The position numbers and the translations under genes are program-made. A stretch of 64,000 nucleotides of DNA from Neoceratodus forsteri (Eukaryota; Chordata; Ceratodontiformes; Ceratodontidae): assembly GCA_016271365.2 (NCBI GenBank), contig CM057458.1:197442501-197506500 (forward strand). The letters are read 5' to 3'. Positions 30,653 to 41,737 of the stretch are shown here, piece after piece. How positions within the stretch are numbered: the first letter of the stretch is position 1; each line of letters starts with the position of its first letter. Under the pieces are notes generated by a model that worked only from the letters and a program-made list of their open reading frames with translations, did not search any database and was not told the DNA's origin.

Positions 30653-31230
30653 GGTAGAATCTTCCAAGAATCTGTCTTCTCCATAGAGCACCACTCTTTG
30701 GTCTTGAGGCAGTAGCATACAGCAGTAGAAACTTTTTTTTTTTTTTTGCTATGCAGTGACGGTGTCAGCATGGCACATGTGCATCACCACGTGCAGGACC
30801 AGTAACTAATGTCAGCACCATAAATGCCTCAGTTCTGGGTTTTGTGGGGGGGGTTTCACCATCAAGTGTGCACTGTGGAAGCGAACAGCAACTATCTCAG
30901 TTCCCTTTCTCACTGTAGTTTCTTTCTGAAAGTATAACGTGTTCTAAAAAGCCGAGGCTGTCAAAAGCTTTAGGGAACCTTTTCCGGCATTTGTCGGTGT
31001 GAGAAAAATATTGCCTGCACTGACCGATACATGGTTTGTTTCCCCTGTCTTGGACCCGACCATGATTTGGAGGCTTGCATGCTGTGCCACATATGATGTC
31101 TGGACTTGGACCTGCAAACTCTGTTCCAGACCCAAGCTTCGAGAGCAGACCAGGAAAAAAAAAGTGCACTCAGTAGATGGACGAATAACAACATACATGT
31201 TTGCTAAGGTGCTGCTGTATTTATTTTAGT
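30653..31230 (+). mobile_element. DIRS-like 5' fragment, decayed
   Basis: Weak resemblance to the left end of copy G: AATCTTCCAAGAATCTGTC near the start, then CGGTGTCAGCATGGCAC, CCTCAGTTC and CACCATCAAGTGTGCACT, comparable to 50540-50640. Gag-like Cys/Asp-rich sequence may follow (about 31040-31160). It contains a T-run (30731-30746) and a G-run. Assignment is tentative. Confidence 0.4.
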
Positions 31231-31600
31231 AAAGTGACAGAATACAGGTGCAGCAAACACTCAGCATTTTACTTGAAAGCTTCGCCAAAAATGACTGGGC
31301 ACCACCTACCGATCACCTTATAAGGAGACATCTTAAAGGCACGGCACCAGTCAGTGGCACATGTGTGATGAAGTGCATGATGCTCAACAAAACTAATATA
31401 TCTGAAGACAAACTGTTATCAGACTCTGATCAAATATAGATAGGGTCTCTGTATGCTACAGTCAGAAGCTGGAAATACAGATCTTGAGCTTCTGAATGAG
31501 ATAAAAAAAAATATCAATTCATTGCAATGCATAAAAAATATAACACAACATATATGGCAAACAGCTAGTACAAAAAGGATGTGAATTGTATCCTGTCATT
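31231..31600. other. AT-rich region, possibly LINE 5' part
   Basis: No recognised gene. It precedes the SGNH-domain segment and may be the beginning of the same LINE ORF1, but nothing supports this directly. Confidence 0.3.
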
Positions 31601-32490
31601 CAGTCCCTAGAGCTAGTAGATCAACAGCACGTGATATTGTACATTTTAATGGCTGGATCAAAAGATTGGCACAAAGTGAAGGCTTTTCGTTCTTGGACAA
31701 CTGGGGAAGGTTTAATGATCCCAGATTATTTGGAAGGGATGGATTACATTTAAATAGGTATGGCTCACGTATATTGGCACACGCAATTAAAAATGAGGTG
31801 GGAAAACATTTAAACTGAAATGTGAGGGGACGGGGAGGGACATTTACTGCAATCCGATATTGGTTGACAAGGAAACCAATAAACACCAAAGACAAATTCA
31901 AGGGGGTTGGAATTGTATGTTGATAAACACCAGAAGTTTAACAAAGAAAATGGACGAATTGGAACAGGTGTTATACAACAACCAAATTCACATGTGTGCC
32001 ATTATAGAAATGTGGTGGGCTCCGGCAGACAGATGGAGAGACATCCAGGGGTACAAGCTTTTCAGTAAGGAATTAACAAATAGACTAGGAGGTGGTGTGG
32101 CTATATACGTGTCCGAGGAAATTACAGCTGCAGAAATAAAGTGCAATCCATCCAGTCCATTAGAACAAGTATAGCTAAAACTTCACCCCAGGAAGGAGGA
32201 AAACAATTTCAATAGGACTTATTTATAGGCCACCTTCCCAGGATGCAGACTTGGGTCATGATATGTATTCAACATTTAATAATATTGATGCTGAGGAAAA
32301 TGTGATTATCTTTGGTGATTTTAATCTGCCTACCATCAATTAGAATACTTTGGTTGGCCAGTCCCATACTGAATGAGAATTCCTAGATGTTTTGGATAGT
32401 TTGGGAATGGATCAATATGTTATGAATCCAACAAGGAGCTGAAAGCATTCTAGACCTAGGGATTAACAATATGGGAGATAAGATCAATAG
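31601..32490 (+). mobile_element. CR1-like LINE: ORF1 esterase end and endonuclease start
   Basis: ORF1 tail: FSFLDNWGRFNDPRLFGRDGLHLNRYGSRILA at about 31683-31775 carries the block-V DGxH motif (DGLHL) of SGNH hydrolases/esterases, a domain known in ORF1 of CR1/L2-type LINEs. ORF2 start: NTRSLTKKMDELEQVL, IEMWWAPADRWRDIQGYKLF and GGGVAIYVSEEI (31925-32125), the N-terminal part of the APE endonuclease, then LIYRPP-like and DFNLPTIN-like sequence in broken frames to about 32345. DIRS copy C interrupts it at 32491. It resumes at 41085. Confidence 0.75.
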
Positions 32491-32690
32491 ATCTTACTTC
32501 GAGAGTGTTCCTGCAGTAGGAGGTCTTCACATATAGGACTTCGCCCCCTGGCATTAGGACTGCATGGCAAACTTCTAGCTAGCAATCTATAGCAAGGGAC
32601 CGCCCCCGGCATCACATGATGGGACATCGGCGTGACCGTATATAGGGGGCGGTCCCCACACCCGCCCTCCAGTTCTTTCCCGCCAACGAC
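32491..32690 (+). repeat. Left inverted terminal repeat of copy C
   Basis: Inverted match with 40895-41084: GCAGTAGGAGGTCTTCACAT, CTTCTAGCTAGCAATCTATA, GACCGCCCCC, ATCACATGATGGGACATCGG and a TATATAG box (32639-32645). Confidence 0.85.
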
Positions 32691-32787
32691 CTGAATTTGT
32701 CTGCCCTCGCAGTGAACTCAGCTTCAGTCGACCATTTTATATAAGTATTTCAAAGTTTTTTCTGTCCATTTTCTTAAATTTTGTTGC

Positions 32788-35081
32788 ATGTCTTCGCGCA
32801 AAATTAAAAAGAAGTGCTCACAGTGCAGCGCTCAGATCCCACACCAGGACGATCACTCCTTCTGCATCCTCTGCCTGGGCCCCAAACACGGGGTGGCTGA
32901 TTGTGAGATCTGCCAGTCCTTTAACCAGGCCATGTGCTCCTGGCACCAGAAGGGCCCTTGATGCCCATCCCCTAAAACAACACCTTGCATCGATGGAAAA
33001 GGAGCTTCAGGAGCTGCGGGAACGTTCCTCTTCACCCACCCCAGAAAAAAAGAAGCAGCGCTGGGAATGGTCTCCCTCTACTCAGCATTGCCAGACAGCC
33101 GATGCCACTTCAGCGGGGGCCTCTACTTCAGTGAGTACTTCTCCTCCTCCTAGGTCCCCATCCGTCTTGACAGATCGGATGCCTCCCCCCCACCTTTCAT
33201 GCCTTGGTCAGTGAGCAGCAAGGGGATTCCTCTCCAGAGGACTTGCTTTCAGGACCTGTCAACAGCTCGACCGATAAGTCTCCCTCCAGCTCCGCTGCCA
33301 GGTGCACAGCCCCAGTCGATAAGCCAGACTCCAGCTCTTCGGCTGTTGTACGCTCAACCACGACTGATAAGTTGGACATCGGCTCCTCCAACGCCTGCCC
33401 GGTTGAAGCTGATAAGTCAGTCGCCAGCTTGTCCAACGACCGCTTGGCTGAAGCTCTCCCATCGGACCCTTCCTTGGTCCCCGATGTCGTGCCGAGCAAG
33501 CTTCCACCTCCTTCTGGGCCTTCAGCCCTTCTGCCATCGGGCCCCTCTGGCAACTATGCTGGCTGCCCGCTGCCACAGTTCCTATACTACACAACGCCTG
33601 GAGGGCCATTGCCAGGCTCCCATCATGGGTGCCAAAGCCAGGGTACCCAACACTGGGCCACATGTACCAGGGATACCATCCTTACCCCTACTGGTATCAG
33701 ACTCTTGGCTACCCCCCTTATTCTACTACGGGATACCCAAGCTACCAACCTCCACCACCGCCCCTGCCTCCACCTCCTCCCCCTCAGCTGGAACCACAAG
33801 GGATTGTTCCAGCCTGGTGGTAGGATGCCAGATCCCAACTCCTGCAGTAGCTGGGACAACCCCATCTGGTCATGGCTGCCACCCCGACCCACAATGCAGT
33901 GATGAGGAGCCCATCCCCAATCGACCACTGGTTGTCAGACAGGGACTCGGGCAGATGCCCAGCTGGGGTTTTCTCTAGAGCCAAGGCCACGGAGCCAGTT
34001 CCAGGCATGACCTCCCTACCAAGCAGACCGGAGTCTTCCGACTCTGACTCTGACTCCAACTCTGTCGGTCATTCAGAGCTTCATTCCCCTATCGAGCCAC
34101 AACTGAAGGAGTCTCCCAAGTCTCCGCCAGAGGACCCGTCCTTTGCAGAGCTCCTCAGGTCCATCCAGCAGGCCTGTGGTTGGGCATCTTAGGAGATGGA
34201 CCCCAGAAGGAAGAGGCTCACAGAACATCTTGACCTAACTAGTGCAGGCCCCCTCCCCATCCCACCATGGACAGGGCCGCATGAGGACTTAACGTCGACA
34301 ATATGGCAACAACCGTCCTCCATTCCTGTGGTTTCGAACAAAGCCGACAGGACTTATCACCCCCCAAGAAGGGGCATGCCATTTAACTAGTCAACCTAAG
34401 GCTGACACTATAGTTACTACTGCGGCCCATGATAGGTCAGCTTAGTTGAAGCACCTGAGTGCCTCTCCACTGGATAGAGGGTCTAAACAGATGGACTAGT
34501 ATGACCACAAGGTATATGCTTCCTCCACCTGTGCCATTCGGTCCTTAAATTATGTGCCCCATGTGGTGTCCTTCCAGAAGTCCGCTTTATCTGACTTGGA
34601 AAAGGATCTACAGGCTATTCCGGATGAGGACTTCAGAAATAAGCTTCTGGAAAAAGTACTGAACAAGTCTTCATGCCAACATGCTTTGCAGGCCACGTAT
34701 GATTCAGTGGCCTGGTGCACTGCTATGTGCATTTGTTTGAGGCATCTGGCTTGGCTCGGCCTTTTGGGACTGGCGCAAGACATCCAAAGCACTCTTCTGG
34801 ACACTCCCTTTAGGGGTTCCATCCTTTTTGGAGGCGACACTAAGGACATTATAACAGAGCTACAGGAGAGTGGCAGGTCATTTAAGAACATCCTCTCCAT
34901 TTATCGCTCAGGCCAAAAACCCAAGCATCCTTTTCATCGCCCCCAGAAGAGGTGGAATAGGCAGAATCAGGGCAGACGACAGGGCAAGTGCCCTACCACT
35001 GGTTCTGGTGCCCAGACTCCACAGGCAAAAGCCCAAAAGGCTGCTGGAGGCAGCAAAGTGACCCTCCCCTCTGCATCCTAA
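32788..35081 (+). pseudogene. DIRS copy C gag
   Basis: The start ATG at 32788 opens MSSRKIKKKCSQCSAQIPHQ, followed by CILCLGPKH and DCEICQSF: the CxxC...CxxC...H...CxxC zinc module shared with copies B and E. A stop near 32960 breaks the frame. Next come a coiled coil (MEKELQELRERSSSPTPEKKK), long Ser/Pro-rich sequence, a Tyr/Pro-rich stretch (QGYHPYPYWYQTLGYPPYST) and an acidic Ser/Asp patch (SSDSDSDSNS, about 34035). The conserved C-terminal domain lies at 34500-35081, with FRGSILFGGDTKDIITELQESG followed by basic HPFHRPQKRWNRQNQGRR. Several stops interrupt it. Confidence 0.8.
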
Positions 35082-35121
35082 CTCGAGGGCACCCCCTCCT
35101 TCCGTTTTTCAAGAGGAACCC

Positions 35122-35930
35122 ATGAGGGGAAGGTTTGCCCTCCAGCTAGAAGGATGGAAGGCGATATCCACAGACGCTTGGGTACTCCAGCACATCACAA
35201 GAAGGCACTCAATTGAGTTCCTGGACAGACCCCCGGACAATCCACTGGGCAGGTCTCACTTCCCGTCAGGCCACCAAGGACTCATTCAGCAGGAAATCCA
35301 AGGTCTGTTGGAAAAGTCAGCTATAGAGCTGGTTCCTCCAGGGCAGATAGGAAGGGGATATTACTGCCACTTCTTCCTAGTGCCCAAAAAGACGGGAGAT
35401 CTGAGATCAATACTAGATCTCAGCCTGCTCAACCTCTTTGTGGATTACAAGAGGTTCTGCATGCTAACTCTCCAGGGATCTTTACCCTTGCTCCAACAGA
35501 ACCAATGGCTGTGCTTACTGGACATGCAGGATGCTTACCTGCACATCCCTGTCCACCAGACTCACTGCCGCTTCCTGAGATTCTCCTTTCAGAAGAACCA
35601 TTATCAGTTCAAGGCCCTCCTTTTGGCCTCTCCTTGGCACCTCTGGTGTTTACCAAGTGCCTGGTGGTGGTAACTGCGGCATTGCGCCGCAAGGGGATTT
35701 ATGGGTTCCCATACCTGGACAACTGGCTGTCAGCCCTGTCACAGGACAGTCTGATGGATTCTCTTTCCACCACCCTGGACCTCTTTTCCAGACTTGGCAT
35801 CATTGTGAATTATCCTGAGTCTCAACTCTCACCCTCTCAGCATGTCCAATTTATTGGAGCGGTGCTGGATATGGTCCAGGGCAGGGCCCTTTCTATCTGT
35901 GGACAGGGCAGAAACTCTCATTCTACAGGC
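35122..35930 (+). pseudogene. DIRS copy C reverse transcriptase
   Basis: Best-preserved DIRS RT in the window. One frame of 183 codons holds ITRRHSIEFLDRPP, GYYCHFFLVPKKTGDLRSILDL, LLNLFVDYKRFCMLTLQG, WLCLLDMQDAYLHIPVH (catalytic Asp) and FQKNHYQFKALL. A frame change near 35640 leads to PLVFTKCLVVVTAALRRKG and GFPYLDNWLSALSQD, where the catalytic box reads YLDN (35712-35723), then GIIVNYPESQLSPSQHVQFIGAVLD. The Asp-to-Asn change removes a metal ligand. Confidence 0.88.
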
Positions 35931-36570
35931 TGCGTTGGTGTCCAACTCCCATTGGACCACAGTGCGATCCGTCCTCCGACTGTTGGGTCTCATGGCAGCT
36001 GCCATCCCCACAGTTCTTTTGGCCAGACTGCACATGAGGGTGACCCAGTGGACCCTCAGGGTCCAACGGGACCAGCGATTGGACAACATGGACCACAGGG
36101 TCTTGGTTTCCAGCAGCTTGAAGAGGGATCTTCTCTGGTGGCAGAACATTTCCAACCTCTCCCTGGGGATCCTTTTTCATCCCCAACCCCCTTCCATGAC
36201 CCTCGCGATGGATGCTTCTGGTCAAGGCTGGGGAGACCACCTTTAAGACCATCAAACTCAGGGGAGATGGTCTCCACAAGAGGAGCATCTGCACATAAAT
36301 ATTATGGATATGAGAGCTGTGCTGTATGCATTTCAAGCTTTCCAGTCCCTCTTACTTCCAGTAACACTCCTAATCCAGACTGACAACACGGCCATGGTTT
36401 GATACATCAACAAACAGGGAGGCACCTGATTGTACACCCTCTGTAGGGAGACAATGTGGGTGTGGTACTGGGCAGTCCACCATGGCCCGTCTCTGGTAGC
36501 AGTCCATGTTCCAGGAATTCACAACGTCCTGGTGGACAGTCTCAGCCACACTGTCGCATGAGCTCACAAG
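35931..36570 (+). pseudogene. DIRS copy C RNase H
   Basis: The connection region has SVLRLLGLMAAAIPTVLLARLHMRVTQWTLR. RNase H follows: PPSMTLAMDASGQGWGDHL (first Asp, 36185-36245), NIMDMRAVLYAFQAFQ, then TLLIQTDNTAMV (second Asp) and a stop before YINKQGG, then LVAVHVPGIHNVLVDSLSHT. Three in-frame stops. Confidence 0.8.
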
Positions 36571-36584
36571 TGGGAGCTAAAGTA

Positions 36585-36945
36585 GGAAGTAGTGGAAGAT
36601 CTCTTTGATCAGTGGAGTCGGCCAGAGATAGACCTCTTCACCTCCCCATCCAACACAATACCCAGCTTTTGCTCACTCGTTCCCAAGTGTGGTGTTTTTT
36701 TGGTGGGACACGCTGTCTGTATCCTGGATAGGGAGATTTCTGCATGCTTTCCCTCCCTTTCCAGTTCTTCAGAAGGTTCTGCTGCAGCTTCAGGCAGAGG
36801 GGGCTCCCATGATTCTTGCAGCAGACATTGGAACCCCAGTACCACTTCTTCTCTCCTACGACCCTCTGTCTCAGAAGCAGGGCAGTCTGGGGCATCTGAG
36901 CCTCAAGTCTCTCCACCTGCATGCGTGGAACCTTTGGACATAGTA
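36585..36945 (+). pseudogene. DIRS copy C methyltransferase-like segment
   Basis: LFDQWSRPEIDLFTSPSNTIPSF, then FWWDTLSVSWIGRFLHAFPPFPVLQKVLLQLQAEGAPMILAADIG and HLSLKSLHLHAWNL in overlapping frames. Same position and motif order as in copies A, B and E. Confidence 0.65.
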
Positions 36946-37869
36946 GTCTCTTATTTTGGTGCCTCTTCTCGAGTCGCCCAGGTTGTAGTGGAGGTGAGGA
37001 AACCCTCAACTAGATCCATGTGTGCTATGAAGTGGAAGAGATTCTCTATCTGGGCCATGGACAAGGGCCTGGACCCATTCTCTTGCTCGGCCCCCCCAGG
37101 TCCTTGAGTACCTCTTGCATCAGTCTGATTTGGGCCTCAGTAATTTTTCACTCATAGTCCACCTTTCTGCGGTCCCCCCCCCCCCGGGATTTAAATAGTA
37201 TTTTAGAGAAACTTACTTTGCCCCCTTTTGAGCCAGAAGCAAGTTGCAACATGCGCTATTTATCTTGGAAAGTGCTCTTCTTAGTTGCCATCACTTCAGC
37301 TTGAAGGATTTCAGAGCTTCAGACCCTTGTTTGTAAGGAGCCGTATTTGATTTTTCACAAAGACCAGATGGCTCTGTGGACTAACCCTTTCTTTCTTCCG
37401 AAAAGTAGTCTTGGAATTTACTTTGAACCAAGATGTTCAATTGCCAGTTTATTACCCAGAGTATTCCAATGGGGGGGAATACCTCCTGCACACAGAGGTG
37501 CACAGGATTCTGAGATACTATATCTCTAGGACTAAGGAGGTGCGTAAATCTGACCAGTTTGTGGCCATAACACCCAGACATCAGGGTACGGCCATTTCGA
37601 AACAAGGTTTGTCTAAATGGTTGGCTAATTGCATCTCGTACATCTACCAGAAGTATAAGAAGCCCCTTCCAGGGGAAGTGAAAGGCCACTCAACACGTGG
37701 GTGATATGGCTGCCTCGATGGCCTTCCTGCGGAATGTGTCCCCTGCGGATATTTGTGCAGCGGCCACTTGGTCTTCCATCCATACTTTCACCAAGCATTA
37801 CAGTCTGGACGTCACCTCTAGGCATAGGGCTGGTTTGGGCCTCAATGTTCTGCAAGGCCTCCTGTCATA
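36946..37869 (+). pseudogene. DIRS copy C tyrosine recombinase
   Basis: VRKPSTRSMCAMKWKRFSIWAMDKG (about 36995-37060) is the N-terminal box. A C-run near 37180 marks a deletion of the central part. The catalytic part is split over frames: ITSA-RISELQ is disrupted by a TGA at the first-Arg region (about 37302), then PYLIFHKDQMALWTNP, GEYLLHTEVHRILRYY, VKGHSTRG (HxxR box, about 37680-37702), AATWSSIHTFTKHYSLDVTSRH with the Tyr, and GLNVLQGLLS to the stop at 37869. Confidence 0.82.
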
Positions 37870-38647
37870 ATCAGCTTTCTCATTGGCAGACATTTCCTCC
37901 TCCCGGAACTTAGTCTCCGACTTCTTTTTCCTTGATGGCTCGGTATTCAGTCCTATATGTGAAACATAGAAATTGTCGGCAGACAAGGACTGCTAGGCCC
38001 ACCCAGTCTGCCCGTAGGCCCTATACATTGTATGTGGCCACTGACCCTATGTGATCAATGGCTTTTCATCACTCCCTCTCCTCTCACTTTTCCCTTGTGC
38101 CTGTCCCAGGCGTGCTTAAACCCCTCCACTATGCTTGCCCCCACTACCTCCTGTGGCAGACTATTCCAAGTGTCGACTACCCTTTCTGTGTAGAAAAACT
38201 TCCTTACACTACCTCTTAATCTACCCCCTTCCAATTTCATATTGTGCCCCCTTGTTCTAGTACTTTTTCTACATTGGAAAAGGTCCCCCGCCTGCACCTT
38301 GTTTATGCCCTTGAGGTACTTGAAAGTTTCAATCATGTCCCCCCCACTGTCTCTTCTCCTCCAGAGAGTACATATTGAGATCACTTAGTCTCTCCTCATA
38401 TGTTTTGTGATGTAAGCACTGCACCATCTTTGTTGCTCTTCTCTGGATAGTCTCCACCTTATCTATGTCTTTGCACAGGTGTGGTCTCCAGAACTGCATG
38501 CAGTACTCCAGGTGAGGCCTTACCAATGTTTTAAACAATGGCATCACCACCTCCCACCTCCTACTGGTGATACCCCTGCCTGTGCACCCCAGCATGCCAC
38601 TGGCCTTCCCTGCCGCCTTTGTACACTGCTTTGATACCTTAAGGTCA

Positions 38648-39285
38648 TCAGCAATGATAACCCCTAGGTCCCTTTCCTCTTTGGTGACAGTCAGTGCCTC
38701 CTCCCAACCTGTAGCTCTCCCCAGGGTTCCCTCTACCCAGGTGCATTATTTTGCACTTCTTTGCATTGAACCTCAGTTGCCACATCTCTGACCATCTTTC
38801 AAGTTTCTCCAGGTCCCTCTTCATTTTCTGCACCCCTTCTGGAGTATCCACCCTGTTGCAGATCTTGGTGTCATCTGCAAACAAACAGACCTTTGCTTCC
38901 AGCCCCTCTGCAATGTCACTAATAAAGACATTGAATAGGACTGGTCCTAGTACTGATCCCTGTGGTACCCCCCTGGTCACCCCCTCTCCCCAGATTGTAC
39001 CCCGTTTACCACCATCCTCCGTCTCCTGTCTGTTAACCAGTTCCTAACCCAGTTCACTACCTTGTCTCCCATGCCCAGACTACCCATCTTGTTAATCAGC
39101 CTTCCATGTGGGACGGTGTCGAAGGCTTTGCTGAAATCCAGGTAAGCGATGTCTACCGCCCCTCCCTGATTAAGTTCCCCAGTCACCCAATCAAAAAAAA
39201 CTATTAGATTTGTTTGACATGACCTTCCTGCTGTGAATCCATATTGCCTCAGATCCTGAGCACCACTGGATTCCATATGTGCCAC
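38648..39285 (-). pseudogene. CR1 RT fragment, catalytic motifs
   Basis: Two overlapping frames (39285-38977 and 38980-38648) hold YLDFSKAFDTVPHGRLINKMGSLG with the first Asp, WLTDRRRRMVVNGVQS, GVPQGSVLGPVLFNVFISD and LFADDTKICNRVD with the two catalytic Asp residues. The catalytic set is intact at residue level, but the copy is 5'-truncated. Confidence 0.85.
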
Positions 39286-39769
39286 TATCCTTTTTTTTCA
39301 GCAGTGTCTCCATGATCTTTCCCACTACTGAGGTGAGGCTGACTGGCCTGTAGTTCCCCGCCTCCTCCCTACTGCCACTTTTGTGCAGTGGGACTACATG
39401 TGCCCTCCTCCAGTCCTCTGGAACGACACCCGTGTTTAGTGACTCTGTGAACAGGGACACCAAAGGCACTGCTACTTGCCTTCGCAGCTCCTTTAATATC
39501 CTCGGGTGGATGCCATCTGGCCCTATGGCCTTATCCACCTTCAGCTTTGTGAGTTGTTCTAGAACTCTCTTCACTGTGAATGGACTGGTGTTCACCTCCC
39601 CCCCCCAATTGCCTCTGCAACTCAACTGTAGTCCTTGACCCTTCCCCTCGTTAGTGAATACTGAGCAGAAGTATTTGTTCAGTATCTCTGCTTTGTCCAG
39701 ATCCCCCTCCTTACACTCTCCCTTCTCCCCTTTGAGCCTCACAACTCCCTCCGTTTTTTCTTCTTTCAC
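39191..39769 (-). pseudogene. CR1 RT fragment, N-terminal RT motifs
   Basis: Open frame of 192 codons covering the KSGSREEAGNYRPVSLTSVVG and PDGIHPRILKEL blocks, preceded by the NKYFCSVFTNE motif that links endonuclease and RT. The frame ends after SNKSNSFF because of an A-run at about 39196-39203. RT continues in the next frame at 39285-38977. Confidence 0.85.
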
Positions 39770-40222
39770 TGATGTTCATATAAAATGCCTTATCCCCTTT
39801 GTTTACAGACTTTGCTAAGCCCTATTCTGTCTGTGCCTTCACCCTCCTAACAGCCTTCCCTGCTTCCCTTAGAAATTCAAGGTACATCTCCCTGTCCTCC
39901 TCCCTTTGGCTCCCCTTATATTTCCTGAAATTCAGCCTTTTAACCCTGACTTTGTCCCTCACCTCTTAGGAGAACCATAGTGGTTTCCTCCTTCTTTTCC
40001 CTTTGTCCACTATCCTAATGCATTGGTTTGTTATATCCACTATGGCTCCTTTCAGTTTCTCCCATTGTTCTTCCACCCTCTCTACTACCTCTCCCTTCCC
40101 CAGGACTGCTTGTATACATCTACCCATTTCAGTGAAATCCACCCTCCTGAAATCTAATACTCTTGCCTTGTGTGGCTTAATTGAGTCCATGTCTCCATCT
40201 CTATCTGCAGGAACCCTCTCGA

Positions 40223-40690
40223 AACACAAAGGAAATTAACTAAATCCTTAGCAGGTTTCAATAGTAAGGATTACAGGTCTAGAATAAATGAATTAGGTTT
40301 GTTTACAGTAGAGACTCAAAGGATGAGAGGGGATTTACTTCTGACCTACAAGATATTGCAAAATCCTGACTTGATGAGGTTATGTGGCTTTAGCTTTAAA
40401 GATATATCAGCAAGGGATTTAAGATCACATAAGAGACAATTATATGTTTCAAGGGCAAAAACTGTTAAAAGATATATTTTTTTTTACTATAAGATCATCC
40501 TAAATATGGAACTACCTACCTACAAATATTGTAATGGCACCATGCTTTGAGCAATTTGATTAGATTAGACAATTACTTGATTCAAATCAGTTGGGTAACT
40601 GACCCCAAGGAAAACTGACCCCACTAGGAGTGGGAGACAATTGAATGGGCCTTGTAGCCTACCTTGTCTTACTCTACCAAGTATTACCAA
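40223..40690 (+). mobile_element. LINE 3' fragment, plus strand, in copy C ICR
   Basis: RINELGLFTVETQRMRGDLLLTYKILQ, then LRSHKRQLYVSRAKTVKRYIFFYYKIILNMELPTY: the C-terminus of a CR1-superfamily RT. It is followed by a 3' UTR with TGGGTAACTGACCCCAAGG. It differs from the CR1 subfamily at 16739 and 37966. Confidence 0.7.
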
Positions 40691-40894
40691 GAAGTAAGAT
40701 TTTACAGTTATGTAAGAACTTACCGCATCAGTAGATCTTTGAGAGAGGTAGGTCTCATTTTCCTTCCCCCAGCTCCTGCTTTTTCCTCTCCTCTCCTTTC
40801 CTTTCTCAAGGTTTTGTTTTTCAGTAGCTTCGGGCTCCAGGAGTTGTACTCCTTTCTTCCATTTTCCTCTTCTTTGGGTCTTCCGGCAGGAGAA

Positions 40895-41084
40895 CCGGAG
40901 GGCGGGCATGGGGACTGACCCCTATATACGGTCACACCGATGTCCTATCATGTGACACTGGGGGTGGACCCCACTATAGATTGCCAGCTAGAAGTTTGTC
41001 AGGGGTGCAGTCCTATATGTAAAGATCTACTGCAGGAACCTCTCTCGAAGATCTACTGTTACGGTAAATTCTTATGTAACTGTA
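40895..41084 (+). repeat. Right inverted terminal repeat of copy C
   Basis: Inverted counterpart of 32491-32690: TATATACGGTCACACCGATG, TCCTATCATGTGACACTGG, CTAGAAGTTTG. Outer end AATTCTTATGTAACTGTA. Confidence 0.85.
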
Positions 41085-41275
41085 ATTTGTACAGTGTCAT
41101 CCCAGCTTAGAAATAGTGACCATGCCATGACGGAATTTAAGGTTGAAGCTAGTAATCACAAGATAACAGGTATTACAAGCATTAGGTGCTTTGCCAAAGC
41201 AGATTTTCAGGATAGGCATAGCGAGGTACAGAATTGGGATTGGCAAACTGGCTTTAGAAATTAAGACCTGCATGA
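41085..41275 (+). mobile_element. CR1-like LINE continued after copy C
   Basis: FVQCHPSLEIVTMP-like sequence completes the endonuclease end, where the SDHAM motif is visible across a frame change, as expected directly after the DKIN sequence that precedes 32491. This confirms that C is nested in this LINE. It is then interrupted by an L2-like tail. Confidence 0.65.
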
Positions 41276-41737
41276 TATGTGGGCCACTCTGCAGGGAACC
41301 TAGTATACCTTACTGGTCAGGTTACTGAACTATAAAGCCCTACACGATCAGGGACCCTGTTACTTGCAAGATCTCCTTCACCCTTACTGTCCCTCCTGTC
41401 CGCTCCGATTCACCGATGAGGGATTGCTAGAGATTCCATTTAAAAACATCTGGGTCCCAATCATTTGTTTTTACGGCCCCAGCCCTATAGAATTCTCTAC
41501 CTCGTCGGGAACATGTTTGCCTGACCGTCCATAGTTTTAAAACAGCGTTAAAAACATATCTGTTTAGCCTGGCCTATCCAGACTCTTTCTAGACTTTCAG
41601 TAGTAACAGATTTGGTGGATTTTAAATGATTAATGTTTGTTATGTTGGTTTGAAGTTTGTTTATGTTATGTTCAAGTGCCTTGGTTTGAGAAAGGCACTT
41701 TTTGTAAATAAAATTGACTTAACTAAATATGTGCCAC
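41276..41737 (+). mobile_element. L2-like LINE 3' tail
   Basis: KALHDQGPCYLQDLLHPYCPS, then LRFTDEGLLEIPF and a FKTALKTYLFSLAYP-like end: the C-terminal RT consensus common to L2/Rex-type LINEs. The 3' UTR ends TGTAAATAAAATTGAC. It is a 5'-truncated insertion in the CR1-like LINE. Confidence 0.7.

Larger units (their letters stand above)
37966..40204 (-). mobile_element. CR1-type LINE, reverse, in copy C ICR
   Basis: Minus-strand CR1 of about 2.2 kb, 5'-truncated. From the 5' side it reads FGNKGDKAFYM-type sequence, ILNKYFCSVFTNEGKGQ, VDKAIGPDGIHPRILKELRRQVA, NYRPVSLTSVVGKIMETLL (39769-39191), GFTAGRSCQTNLIVFFDWVTG, YLDFSKAFDTVPHGRLINKM, RGVPQGSVLGPVLFNVFISDI, CLFADDTKICNRVDT (FADD catalytic box, about 38885), LRFNAKKCKIMHLGRGN, HLEYCMQFWRPHLCKDIDKVE and the 3' UTR. 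It shares the CR1 tail (CATAGAAATTG / GGCAGACTGGGTGGGCC). Confidence 0.88.
37952..40757 (+). repeat. Internal complementary region of copy C, interrupted twice
   Basis: Pieces are 37952-37965 (CAGTCCTATATGTGAA), 40205-40222 (CTGCAGGAACCCTCTCGAA) and 40691-40757 (GAAGTAAGAT, spacer TT, TACAGTTATGTAAGAACTTA). Joined in order they parallel the ICRs of B and E. The gaps hold a reverse CR1 and a plus-strand LINE fragment. Confidence 0.75.
32491..41084 (+). mobile_element. DIRS-type retrotransposon copy C
   Basis: Begins ATCTTACTTCGAGAG and ends TTATGTAACTGTA. Inverted terminal repeats lie at 32491-about 32690 and about 40895-41084. Gag, RT, RNase H, methyltransferase-like segment and YR are in order. 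Two LINE insertions (37966-40204 minus, 40223-40690 plus) lie inside its ICR. Its ends resemble family 2 (B, E), but gag and pol are clearly diverged, so it is a sister subfamily. It sits in the endonuclease region of a CR1-like LINE. There is no target duplication. Confidence 0.88.
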
